The notes under the pieces are model-generated. The model saw only the letters and a list, made by a program, of their open reading frames with translations, did not search any database and was not told the origin of the DNA. 64,000 nt of DNA from Bettongia penicillata ogilbyi (lineage: Eukaryota; Chordata; Mammalia; Diprotodontia; Potoroidae), in contig JAJHZJ010000699.1 of NCBI GenBank assembly GCA_023548195.1, positions 3,257,175-3,321,174 of the forward strand, given 5' to 3'. The position numbers and the translations under genes are program-made. Numbering within the stretch: position 1 is the stretch's first letter; each line of letters begins with the position of its first letter. This document shows positions 9,601 through 22,021 of this stretch, one piece after another.

Positions 9601-12600
9601 TTTTATTAATGATTTTGTCTGGTAAAAGAAAATTAAGCTATTATAGATGAAATATTATTGATAACTAATTAGATATCTTATGAGAAAATTAAATTGTTTT
9701 AATATATTTTTGTAGATTAGACTCATAAGTTAGAACCAAAAGGTACCTTTGAGGTTAATTAGTCCAGTTTCCTCATTTTCCAGAGGAGGAAACAGTCTCA
9801 GAGGTGAAATGACTTGCCCAACGTCCAGTAGTAAGACATAATACCTGGAATTTGACCAGGTCCAGTGACTCCAAATTTAGCACTATTCCACTGTCCAGTG
9901 TTGCTCTTCCTTTTGCTATGCCAGTTAAGAAAGTATTTAAAAATTAGTTGGGAAAATTTTAGATGCCCTGCTTTTAAAGACTACTACTATATTAATATTA
10001 TGTATTAATAATATAAGCACAGATATGTGTTACACAGAGCACTGGGCTTGGAGTCAGGAAGGCTTATATTTATGAGTTCAAATCCAGCCTCAGATACTTA
10101 CTAGCAGTGTGACCCTAGGCAAGTCACTTCACCTTGTTGTCCAGAGTTCCTCTTCTGTAAAATGAGCTAGAAAAAAACAAACGGCAAAGCACTCCAGTAT
10201 CTTTGCCAGGAAGACCTCAAAATGGTGTCACAAAACGTTGGACATGACTGAAATGACTCAACAACAGAAATTAATAATATATTTCTCTGCATGAAGTGGA
10301 CAAACAAGAAATATTTCTTTCTGTTGTATGTTATGTAAGCAATGGCTTTTAAAAAACTTCTTTTTCAACTGTATTATGTAAACTTTTTTCCCTTATGTAT
10401 ATAAAATGTTATACAAATGAAAAAGCTATAAACTTTTTCTTATAAGTAAACTAAGCCTAGAGTGCTTTATACACATTTAACAAATTCAGTTCTGAATATC
10501 CTGTTGGGAGGGGGAAATCTAGAGACAAGATAAAACATAATTCTTTCCCTCATAGATCTTTTGCCCTAAAGGAGATTAAGACTCAGATCTATCTCTACTG
10601 TAAGACAATATATAATACATATTTTAAAAAGGCCTAAAACCTAGTAAGGTCCAAGATGGAGTGAAAGGCAGTGGAGGATAGCCACTTTTTCTCTCTGGTG
10701 AAGTGCTGTAGGATTCACATTCTGGTTTTGTGTCTGTAGAAGCAGATAGGTGTTTCTGTGGATAGAGTGCTGGGTCTTTCTTTAATTAGGAAGACCTAAG
10801 TTTAAATCCAGCCTCAGATAATTATTGCTTATGTGACCCTGGAGAAGTTTTAACCTTTTTTTGCTTCATTTTCCTCAACTATAAAATTACTTTGCAAGGC
10901 TGTTGTCAGTATCAAATGGGATATTATTTGTAAAAAAAACTGCACGTTTACTGGCATGTCGTAGGCACAAAAAAATGCTTCTTCTGAATTCTTTTTCCAC
11001 TGGCCTGTATTGTAGTTTAGAATCCATGCTTTGGAAATAACTTATACCTCTGCAATTAATTTTAATTTGGGGAATTTTGAAGGTTTATGATTACTGTGGA
11101 TAGTATTTACTGTGTTTTAATTTTATGATTCTGTTTGTTTTTATGTCTTCCGTTGATAAGTCTCAAAGAGATGGGAGTTTGAATTCTTCATTCTGGGGAA
11201 GGGATCTGGTCAACAAGAATTGTTTTCATTCTTCCTAGCATGCCATAGCCACCAAGAAATGTATTTCAAATAAACATGAGTCCTTTTTCTCTATACTCTC
11301 AGGAAAAATGTAATCCACCTAAAAAGTAAATTTAGAAAGGGGAATTGTTAGACTAGAGCATTATGCAACAATTATGAGAAATGATAACATTCTTTCAGCA
11401 GAATGGAGCAGCAAGCAATTCATCATTGTAAGTATGGTTTTTCCCGAGTTGAATTTTCACAGTGTTGCTCATTGGAAAAGAATTTTGGATTATTTATTAT
11501 ATTACTCCCTTCCATTACTGTTTCTGAGAGGTAGTAAGGATTATGTATATAAATATAGTGATAAAACTCTTTACTCTTCCTTGTTAAAGGATTTTCATGC
11601 TTTTATATTTGAATGTGAACTAAATATTGCAGAAATCCTTTGATGCCCTGAATTACGTTACGATGCTAAAAATGGTGTGGATTTCAAAAGCCAGTGCTAT
11701 CCAAAGAAAAGGCAGGTAATGTGTATTTAATGTGCATTTTATTAAATTTAAGATAATAATTTTGCATGTTAATGTTAAAAATTGATGTTGAAACTTGGAC
11801 ATGAGAGATGATAAAGTGTAATTGGAGGAACTGTAATCAGATTCAATTTTGTCATTCACTCTATTTGTGACATTGTGCGTTATTTGGGCTCTCTGGGCCT
11901 CAGTTTTCTTACCTATAAAATTAGAGCACTGGACTAGATCAAGGCTTTTAACCTTTTTTGTGTTGTGGATTCCTTTTTCATTATGGTAAATTTTATGGAG
12001 TCATTCTCAGCTTAATGTTTTTAAATGCATAAAATAAAATACATAAGATTACTAAGGAAACCAATTAATTTGAAATAATACAGTTGTCAAAACATTAAAA
12101 AGAAAACAAATTTATGGATGAATCCCTGAAACTAGATGAGCTCTTAAGATACTTCTGGCTCCAAATCCTCTGATACTGAGATACTTTGATTTGTTAATTC
12201 AAAAGCAAGAATAAAATCACTTTACTGGATCAAGAATTCTTTTCTTCATTGATGCAGATTGAAATCCTCTATGCCTTCTTATGCTATGTGATTCTTATTC
12301 CTGTAAGTCCTTCACAGAGGATATTTGGATATTTACTGGAGGCTTCTTTTACTTCTCATCCTACCTGTCTGATTGCTTCTTCTCTCCTTTGTTGAATCAC
12401 TCTCTAACTATGGATTGTACCCAAGTCTCTGTCCTAAGCAATTTTCTCTTATCCTGTGTACTTTCTTGATTACTTCAGTTTATCTCTAGTTCAATGTTTC
12501 ACAGACCTGTGTATTCAGGCTCTGTCTTATGAATTTTAATCTGATATTACCAACTGCTTATTGAACATTTCTAACTGGATGTTCTTGTGACATCTTAAAA

Positions 12601-13595
12601 TCAGTGTACTAAAAACAGAATTTGTTATTTTTCCCTACAATCTCAACCCTCTTCCAGACTTCCCTATTTCCATCAAAGATGTCAACACTCTTCCAGTTTC
12701 CCAGTTAATTAATCTCAACATTATCCTTAACCCCTTACTCTCTCTTACACCTCATATCCCATACATTCAATTACTATATACTATGTTTCCACTTCTATAT
12801 TATCTCTCACATCTCACCCTCTCTCTCTGCTCATAAAGCTCTTTATCACTGATTACTGCAATAACCTCTTAATCTCAGTTTAAAAACCATTGCAAAATCA
12901 TTGAGTCTAGAGGTGGGATATCATATGAGGAACAGGGAGAAGGCCAGTTTGGCTAGATCATAAAGTACAAGATTCAGAGGAATTAAGTGGTGAGAGACTT
13001 GAGTCAGGGAAGAGAGGGAAGAGCTTGTCTAATCACAAAGAGTTGAGAAGTGTAGGCAGTGTGTATAGATGTCTTTTTCAAGGAGTTTGGCTGAGAAAGG
13101 GAAGAGAAATATAAAATTTAAGGGTATGTTACAGCTTAGTGAAAGTTGTTTTAAAGATGGAATATTTAAAAAGCAGTAGGCATATTTAAAAGCAGTGGGT
13201 AGTGGACTAGAAGACAGGGAATGCTTGAAGATTTGAGAGAGATGGGGACTGATTTTTAGACTTTTCTACAAGAGAAAATGAAAAGGGATAGGATCAAGTG
13301 CAAGTGTAAAGAAGTTGACTTTGGCAAGAAGGACCACTTTTTTGTCAAGGGACTTGGTTATTGTTTGTCCTTAGTTCTCAAGAAGGACCATGACATCAGG
13401 GCAATGATGACATGACTTGCTGTTGACTTTGATTTGAATGAGGGAAGGTATTTTTTTCTTATCTCTTTTTATGAGTGATAGTCTGCCCCATTCCATTTTT
13501 CCCATTCTCCTCCCAATATTTTTCTCTCTCACCGCTTAATTTTATTTTTTTATGGATATCATCTCTTCTGATTCAACTCAACCTGTACTCTCTGT

Positions 13596-13669
<74 letters not shown>

Positions 13670-16600
13670 AATCCCTCCACCTACCCAAATACCAAGAAAA
13701 GTCTCATAAGTTACCAATATTATCTTTCCATGTAGGAATGTAAAAATAAAGCTTTAGAAAGTCCTTTATGATTTCTCTTTCCTGTTTACCTTTTTATGCT
13801 TCTCTTGATTCTTGTGTTTGAAAGTCAGATTTTCTATTCAGTTCTTGCCTTTTCATCATGAATGCTTGAAAGTCCTCAGTATCATTTTTTCCTGTTGAAG
13901 TATTTTGCTCAGTTTTGCTGGGTAGGTGATTCTTGGTTTTAATCCCAGTTCCTTTGACTTCAGGAATATCCTATTCCAAGCCCTTTGAACCCTTCCTTAA
14001 TGTAGAAGCTGCCAGATCCTGTGTTATCCTGATTGTATTTCCACAGTACTTGAATTGTTTCTTTCTAGCTGCTTGCAATATTTTCTCCTCAACCTGGGAA
14101 CTCTGGAATTTGGCCACAATATTCTTAGGAGTTTCTGTTTTTGGGTCTCTTCCAGGAGGTGATCGGTGAATTCTTTCAGTGTTTAATATTTCAAGCCCTT
14201 CTATGACCTGAGTCCATTTCATATTCATTTTCTAGGCTAGAGGCAGAAGCCTTGATTTCCTCTGACAGTATGCATTGTCCTTCCTCATCTGAAAGCATGG
14301 AAGGAGATACCTGTTCACCAAGAAAGTAACCTTCTATGGTCTTATTTTTTTTCCCTTTTGGGGACATTTTCCCAGCCAGTTATTTGACTTCTGAATCCTT
14401 TGTCAAGAGGAGGGTCCTAGTGCTCCTTCTCCCCCCAGGACTGTGCTCAGGACTGAGATTCAGATGCCCTACTCAGTTCCCCCAGAGACTTTAAGCTGAA
14501 TCGCTAGGACAATGGACCCATGCTGGTTCTGTGGACCAGTAGCTGCCACCACTGCCACATCTAGGGCCAGTACTGGGGGGGGACCTTGCTCCCCTCTCAT
14601 TCAGCTGGGAAAGCCCTCCCACACTGACCTTTGAAGGTTTCTTTGGCGCTTTGAGTTGAGGGATCTGGGACCCTCCCTGCTAGGGATTCTGCCCTGGAGG
14701 CCTCTTCTGGTCCTGTTCCTCCCCTGGGTCCCACTCGGCTCAGCGTCCTGTGGGATAGAACTTTCCTGTCGTCCTTCCAGGTTACCTTTGGCTGGAAACC
14801 TCTTTCACTCTGTTGTTCTGTTGCTTCTGCTGCTCTAGAATTTGTTGAGAGTCATTTTTTATGGGTATTTTGTGGGCTGTGGGGGGAAGGACTAGAGTAT
14901 ATGCATCTTTCTACTCTGCCATCTTGGCTCTACTCCCTCCATACCCCCTTGCCTTCTTTTTTTGCAATCTTTTTATTACATTTTTCTGTTTTTGAATGGG
15001 ACACGTTGAGATCCTCAACTATCACGATTTTGTTATATATTTCCACCACCACCCCTGTAGTTTGGTTGGCTTTTCCTGAAAGTATTTAAATGATTTGACA
15101 TTTATTTTACATATTCTGAGTATTGATAGTATTTCATTATCTATGGCATCTTTAAGTATAATGTATCTTTCTTGCTTTTATCTTTTGTAACCATTTCTAT
15201 TTTCACTGTTTCCTTGTCTGAGATCATGAGTGACACCTCTGCAAACATTTTTACATTGATATGCTATAATAAATTCTGCTCTAGCCCCTCAATTTAATTC
15301 AGTCATTGTACATCTTTATGCTTGAAGTCTGTTTCTTGTAAACAACATATTGTTGGAATCTGCTTTCTAATTTATTCTACTACCTTCTTCTATTTTATGG
15401 ATGAGTTCATGGTGATGTTTCCTTCCATCATATCCTCTTACAGTTTTTATCTCTTCCTTGCTTCTCCCATCCCCACTTTGCAAAGAGCAAAGGCAGAGAA
15501 GGAAACAGAATGGGATTGACATTAGTAATCCATAATTGAAGTGATCTCATTCCATTCCTTTGCCCCTCCTTCCTTCCCTCAACTGAGACCCCCTCACTGA
15601 ATTTTTGTATTCTCTTACCATATAATACCCCTTTGATTCATTTTCTATAACTGCAGTTTGTTTTTCTTCCCTGGATCCCTCCTTTCTCTTAAATTTCTGT
15701 TTCCCCTTTTCATATTTATTTCCTTTTCCTCCTTGTGAACTAAACAGAGAGGGTGTGTTTGTATGTGTGTGTTTGTGTGTGTGTTTTCAGCCCTTCTTTG
15801 CCCACATAGTTTATTAGATGCCTTATTTCCCCACTTCCACCTCCATGGTTTTTTTACCCTTTTAATGAGAGCTCTTTGAGGGCTTTTTGTTTTTGCTTTT
15901 ATTTGTAGCAACACATTGAGTATAGTATCTGTGTGTCTAACACAGTACTTGGCACATAGTAGGTATTTAATAACCATTAGTTGCATGATTAATCCCACTT
16001 ATGAGTCAGAATTAAATTCTTTTTATCTTCCTTAAACATTTTATTAACTTTTCACTTCCTTTTATTTCCTTTCTTAAAAATAACAAAATTGAGCCAAACC
16101 AACTTTTAGGCTTTGTATTTGACTTTATTCTCTTTGTGACCCTTAAGATTTTGAATGAATACCTTTGTCTTTTCCACATATTGTAGTATAAGCATTTGAA
16201 CATCATTCTCTTTTGGATGCTTAACTATATTTACCTTTCTAAATTTCTCTTTTCTTGTGTTTTTGTTTCAAAGATTCAGTTCAGATATAGTCTTTTCTTT
16301 AGCAATGTTTATAAGTTCTTTTTTCTTTTTTATCAACAGTCTATTTTCCCCCAGTGGGATTATACTGTTTTACAGTATAGGATTTTCTTGACTGTAAACC
16401 TTTTTCTTTCCCCTTTTGTTACTGCTTTCTAGGATTTCCTTTCATTTATAAAACTGAAGTTTATCCTTTTATGATCTTTGCTGTGTTTCCTTGAATACTT
16501 TCTTTCTGGCTTCTTGCAGTATTTTTTTCTTTGAACTGTAAGCTGTGGATTACATTTTCAATTTTAGGTTCTCAAGGTGAAGATCATTTTTTTTTGCCAA

Positions 16601-19600
16601 CAGCCGATTTAACAAAGTTTAATTATTAACAGTTTAATTATAAAACTTTGTACTGTGCCATAGTCCATACAACACATATTTTAAGCATTTTTATGTGAAG
16701 TTTTTTGCAGCACTTTCTAATCTGTTAATTATTTGAAAGAGCTCAGAATCTATCTCACTCAGCAGACAGTACTTTTGCTAAGAGACTGGCAGAAATTGCA
16801 GTGTCAGTTTAAAGTGAAAGCTCAGTTGTGAAACATTGTAGAGAGAATGAGGAAAGGTGGTGGTATATATGGTGGTATCTATCTATATACATACATATGT
16901 GATCCCACAGAAAGGGAAAAAGGCAGTTGAGAAAATCAGGTTGTACTAACCTTGGCATGAGGTCCAGCAAAACCAGATTATCATGAGAATCTTCGTAGAA
17001 GAAATTAGAGGACAACAGATATTAGCAGCAAAATGTAACAATTCTGATCATGTTTTATGATAATCTGGTCCTGTTGATGAAAGTAAATTCTACTATTTTA
17101 AAAATCCAATGAACTACTTGAGAAATTGGTAATGCCAGTTTAAGAACATGAAGTTATTAATAAGAATAACAGTACCTGATCAAATACATAGAGAAGGGTG
17201 GAGCTAAGATGGCAGAGTAGAAAGACAGACCTGTAGAAGCTCGCTCCCATAGCACATAAAATACCTGTAAAAATGACTCTAAAGAAATTCTAGAGCAACA
17301 GAAGCCACAAAATGAGAGAGTGAGAGAGATTTCCAGACCCAAGACAGCCTCGAAGGCCAACAGGGAAGGTCTATTGCACCAGGCGTGGAGTGGAGCGTAG
17401 CCTAGCCTTGACCACAGGGCACCAGCAGAAACAGGACAGGAGCAGACCTTGGGGGTAGAAACCACTGCAGCAGCAGCAGTTCCAGATTGCTGAACCCAAA
17501 ATGCTAGACAGCTTCAAATCTCAGTGAGAAAGCGCTTTCACCTGGGGTCAGATGGGAATATTGTCTGGCCTCAGCAGTCCTGCGGTGGCAGCAGTTCCTG
17601 CAGCACAGCATCCATTTTAGGAGCCCTCAGCTTAAAGCCCCTGGGGGAATTGCTAGGCTGATCAGCACCTCAGCCTTGAGTGGTGGCCCTCTGGTGAGGA
17701 GGAGTGCTGGCTGGCCTGGTGGAGCTGGTGGAGGCTCTGGAGAGGAAACCCTATTGGCAGTTCCTGGGCAGGACAGAGTGCTTGTGGTTGCTCACAGACA
17801 AGAACACAGGCCAGGAGAGGAGTAAGCGCCTACTCCTTGTTTGTGCTACCTTGGAGGAACTGAGAACATATAGGTCCCCAGAGTATACCCTCCTCTTGAC
17901 AAAGGACAAAGGACAGAAGTCAAGTAATTGGCTGGGAAAATGCCCAAAAAAGGGGAAAAAAGTAAGACTACAGAAGGCTACTTTCTTGGTGAACAGGTAT
18001 TTTCTTCCATCCTTTTGGATGAGGAAGAACAAAATCTACCATCAGAGGAAGACATCAAAGTCAAGGCTCCTACATCCAAAACCTCCAAAGTAAATATTCA
18101 GCGGTCTCAGGCCATGGAAGAACTCAAAAGGGATTTTAAAAATCAAGTAAGAGATGTGGACGAAAAATTGGGAAGAGAAATGAGAGCAATGCAAGAAAAT
18201 CATGAAAGCAACTCAAGAGCTTGCTAAAGGAGACCCCAAAAAATGCTGAAGAAAAATAACATCTTTAAAAATCGGCACACTCGGGAGCCAAGATGGCAGA
18301 GTAGAAAGGTTCACATATGCTGGCTCCAAAACCCACAGCCCATAAAATACCTGTAAAGAAGAACTCCCACCAAATTCTGGAGCAGTGGAAGCCACATAGC
18401 AATGGAGTGGAGGAGATTTCTGTTCCAGAGAGCCCTGAAAAACTGACACCAAAGGTCCATCTCGTACTGACCCGGAGCAGAGCCCAGCCCTGCCTTGGCC
18501 ATGTGGCACTCAGAGGAACAGATCCAAGCAGGCTTCAGGGACAGAATCTCCAGCGGCCGCAAAGGTCAGTGAGAGAGTCTTTATGGCTGGCCAAGAGGGG
18601 AGAGGGGTGTCTCCATAACTCAGGCCCCTTCGGGAGGCAGCAGCAGGGGCAGCAGTGGACAGGGGCTCCCAAAGCAGGCAGGAGCTTGGATCTATTATCA
18701 AAGGTCTCTACATAAACCCCCTAAGGAAACTGAGCTCTGTGAGGCTGCCCTGCCCCGACCCAAGCAGCTGAACTTAATCTCACAATGAATAGCAGCCCTG
18801 CCCCCCCAACCTGAGCACCTGAATTTAATCTGACACTGAATAGCAGCCCCGCCCCCACTGAAACCCTGAGGCTGGGAAGTAGCATTTGAATCTTAGACCC
18901 CAAGCACTAGCTGGGTGGACCTGGAGGCAAGGCAGGAGTGGAGAGGAATCTCAGAAGTCAAGTAACTGGCTGGGAAAATGCCCAGAAAAGGGAAAAAAAA
19001 TAACACCGTAGAAGGTTACTTTCTTGGTGAACAGATATCTCCTCCCTTCCTTTCTGATGAGGAAGAACAATGCTTACCATCAGGGAAAGACATAGCAGTC
19101 AAGGCTTTTAAATCCCAAACATCCAAAATAAATATTCAATGGGCTCAGGTCATGGAAGAGTTCAAAAAGGATTTTGAAAATCAAGTTAGCGAGGTGGAGG
19201 AGAAACTGGGAAGAAAAATGAGAGAGATGCATGAAAAGCAGGTCAACACCTTGCTAAAGAAGAAAATAACACCTTGAAAAATAGGCTAACTCAATTGGCA
19301 AAAGAGGTTCAAAAAGCCAGTGAGGAGAAGAATACTTTTTTAAAAAGCAGAATTAGTCAGATGGAAAAGGAGGTTCAAAAACTCACTGAAGAAAATAGTT
19401 CTTTCAAAATTAGAATGGAACAGATGGAGGCTAATGACTTTATGAGAAACCAAGAGATCACAAAACAAAACCAAAAGAATGAAAAAATGGAAGATAATCT
19501 GAAATATCTCATTGGAAAAACAACTCACCTGGAAAATAGATCCAAGAGAGATAATTTAAAAATTGTGGGGGACTACCTGAAAGCCATGATCAAAAAAAGA

Positions 19601-21987
19601 GCCTAGACATCATTCTGCTTGAAATTATCAAGGAAAACTGCCCTGATATTCTAGAACCAGAGGGCAAAGTAAATATTCAGGGAATCCACTGATCACTGCC
19701 TGAAAGAGATCCAAAAAGAGAAACTCCTAGGAATGTTGTGGCCAAGTTCCAGAGTTCCCAGGTCAAGGAGAAAATATTGCAGGCAGCTAGAAAGAAACAA
19801 TTCAAGTATTGTGGAAATAGAATCAGGATAACACAAGATCTAGCAGCTTCTACATTAAGGGATTGAAGGGCGTGGAATAGGATATTCCAGAAGGAAGTAG
19901 GACTAAAACCAAGAATCACCTACCCAGCAAAACTGAGTATAATACTTCAGGGGAAAAATGGTCTTTCAGTGAAACAGAGGACTTTCAAGCATTCTTGATG
20001 AAAAGACCAGAGCTGAAAAGAAAATTTGACTTTCAAACACAAGAATGAAGAGAAGTATGAAAAGGGAAATAGCAAAGAGAAGTCATAAGGGACTTACTAA
20101 AGTTGAACTGTTTACATTCCTACATGGAAAGACAATATTGGTAACTCTTGAAAATTTTCAGTATCTGAGTAGTTGGTGGGATTACATACATACATACACA
20201 CACACACACGCACGCACACGCACGTGCATGCACACACAGAGAGAGCACAGATTAAATTGAATAGGATGGGATCATATCTTTAAAAAAATGAGGTTAAGCT
20301 GTGAGAGAGAAATGTATTGGGAGGAGAGAGGGAGAAATGGAATGGGGCAAATTATCTCTCATAAAAGAGGCAGGTAGGAGACTTTTTAGTGGAGAGGGAA
20401 AAGAGGGGAGCTGAGAGAAAAACAAGAAGTTTACTTCATCACATTTGACTAAAGGAAGGAATAAAATGCACACTCATTTTGGTATGAAAACCTATCTTAC
20501 AGTACAGGAAAGTCGGGGAGATGGAGATAAGCAGGGTGGGGGGGATGATGGAAAGGAGGGCAATGGGAGGAGGGAGTAATTTGAAATAAACACTCTTGGG
20601 GAGGGACAGGATCAAAAGAGAATAGAAGCAATGGGGGGCAGGATAGGATGGAGGGAAATATAGTTAGTCTTACACAACACAACTATTATGGAAGTCATTT
20701 GCAAAACTACACAGATATGGCCTATGTTGAATTGCCTGCCTTCCCAAAGGAAATGGGTGGGGAGGGAGGGATGGGGAGAAGTTGGAACTCGGAAGTTTTA
20801 GGAACAACTGTTGAGTATTGTTCTTGCTACTAGGAAATAAGAAATACAGGTAATGGGGAATGGAAAGTTATCTGGCCCTACAGGACAAAGGAGAAGATGG
20901 GGGCAAGGGAAGGGAGGGATGAAAGAAGAGAGGGCAGATTGGTGGTAGGGGAAATTATAATGCTTGGTGTATTGGGGTGGGGAGAGGGAACAAATGGGGA
21001 GAAAATTTGAAACCCAAAACTTTGTGAAAATGAATGTAAAAAGTTAAATAAATAAATTTATTATAAAAAAATTTAAAAATTAAAAAAAATAGGCACACTC
21101 AATTGGAAAAAAAGTTCCAAAAAGCCAATGAGGGGAAGAATGCTTTGAAAAGCAGAATTAGCCAAAAAGAGGTTCAAAAGCTCAGTGAAGAAAATAGTTC
21201 TTGAAAAATTAAAATGGAGCAAGTGGAAGCTAATGACTTTTTGAGAAACAAGAAATCACAAAACCAAAAGAATGAAAAAATAGAAGACAATGTGAAATAT
21301 CTCATTGGAAAAACAACTAACTTGGAAAATAGAACCAGGAGAAACAATTTAAAAATTATGGGACTACCTGAAAGTCATGATCAAAAAAAGAGCCTAGACA
21401 TCATCTTTCATAAAATTATCAAGGAAAACTGCCCTGATATTCTAGAACCAGAGGGCAAAATAAGTACTAAAAGAATTCACTGGTCACCTCCTGAAAGACA
21501 GACCCAAAAAGAGAAACCTCTAGGAATATTGTAGCCAAATTCCAGAGTTCCCAGGTCAAGGAGAAACTATTGCAAGCAGCTAGAAAGAAACAATTCAAGT
21601 ATTGTGGAAATACAATCAGGATAACACAAGATCTGGCAGCTTCTACATTAAGGGATAAAAAAGGCTTGGAATATGATATTCCACAAGTTAAAGGAACTAG
21701 GATTAAAACCAAGAATCACGTACCCAGCAAAACTGAGTGATACTTAAGGGGAAGAAATGGTCATGCAATGAAATAGAGGACTTTCAAGCATTCTTGATGA
21801 AAAGACCAGAGCTGAATAGAAAATTTGATTTTCAAACACAAGAATTAAGAGAAGCATGAAAAGGTTAGCGGGAAAGAGAAATCATAAGGGACTTACTAAA
21901 GATGAACTGTTTACATTCATTCCTATATGGAAAGATAATATTTCTAACGCTTGAAACTTTTTTCAGTATTTGGGTAGTTGGAGGGAT

Positions 21988-22021
<34 letters not shown>

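Larger units (their letters stand above)
13455..14938 (-). mobile_element. HAL1-B, 3'-truncated and internally deleted
   Basis: Reverse HAL1. Its 5' end is the reverse of GAGCCAAGATGGCAGAGTAG at about 14910-14930; the 5' UTR covers 14368-14935; ORF1 remains lie at about 13806-14367; a (TG)n tract marks the 3' UTR at 13601-13665. The 3' UTR stops near 13455 without an A tail, so a later deletion or rearrangement is likely. Flanked by a WSINE1-like piece on the left and reverse L1 ORF2 sequence on the right. Confidence 0.8.

Noticed and set aside
14945..15640. Reverse L1 ORF2 sequence as the missing ORF2 of HAL1-B
   Set aside because: It lies upstream of the HAL1-B 5' end, not between its ORF1 and 3' UTR, so it belongs to an older, separate L1.
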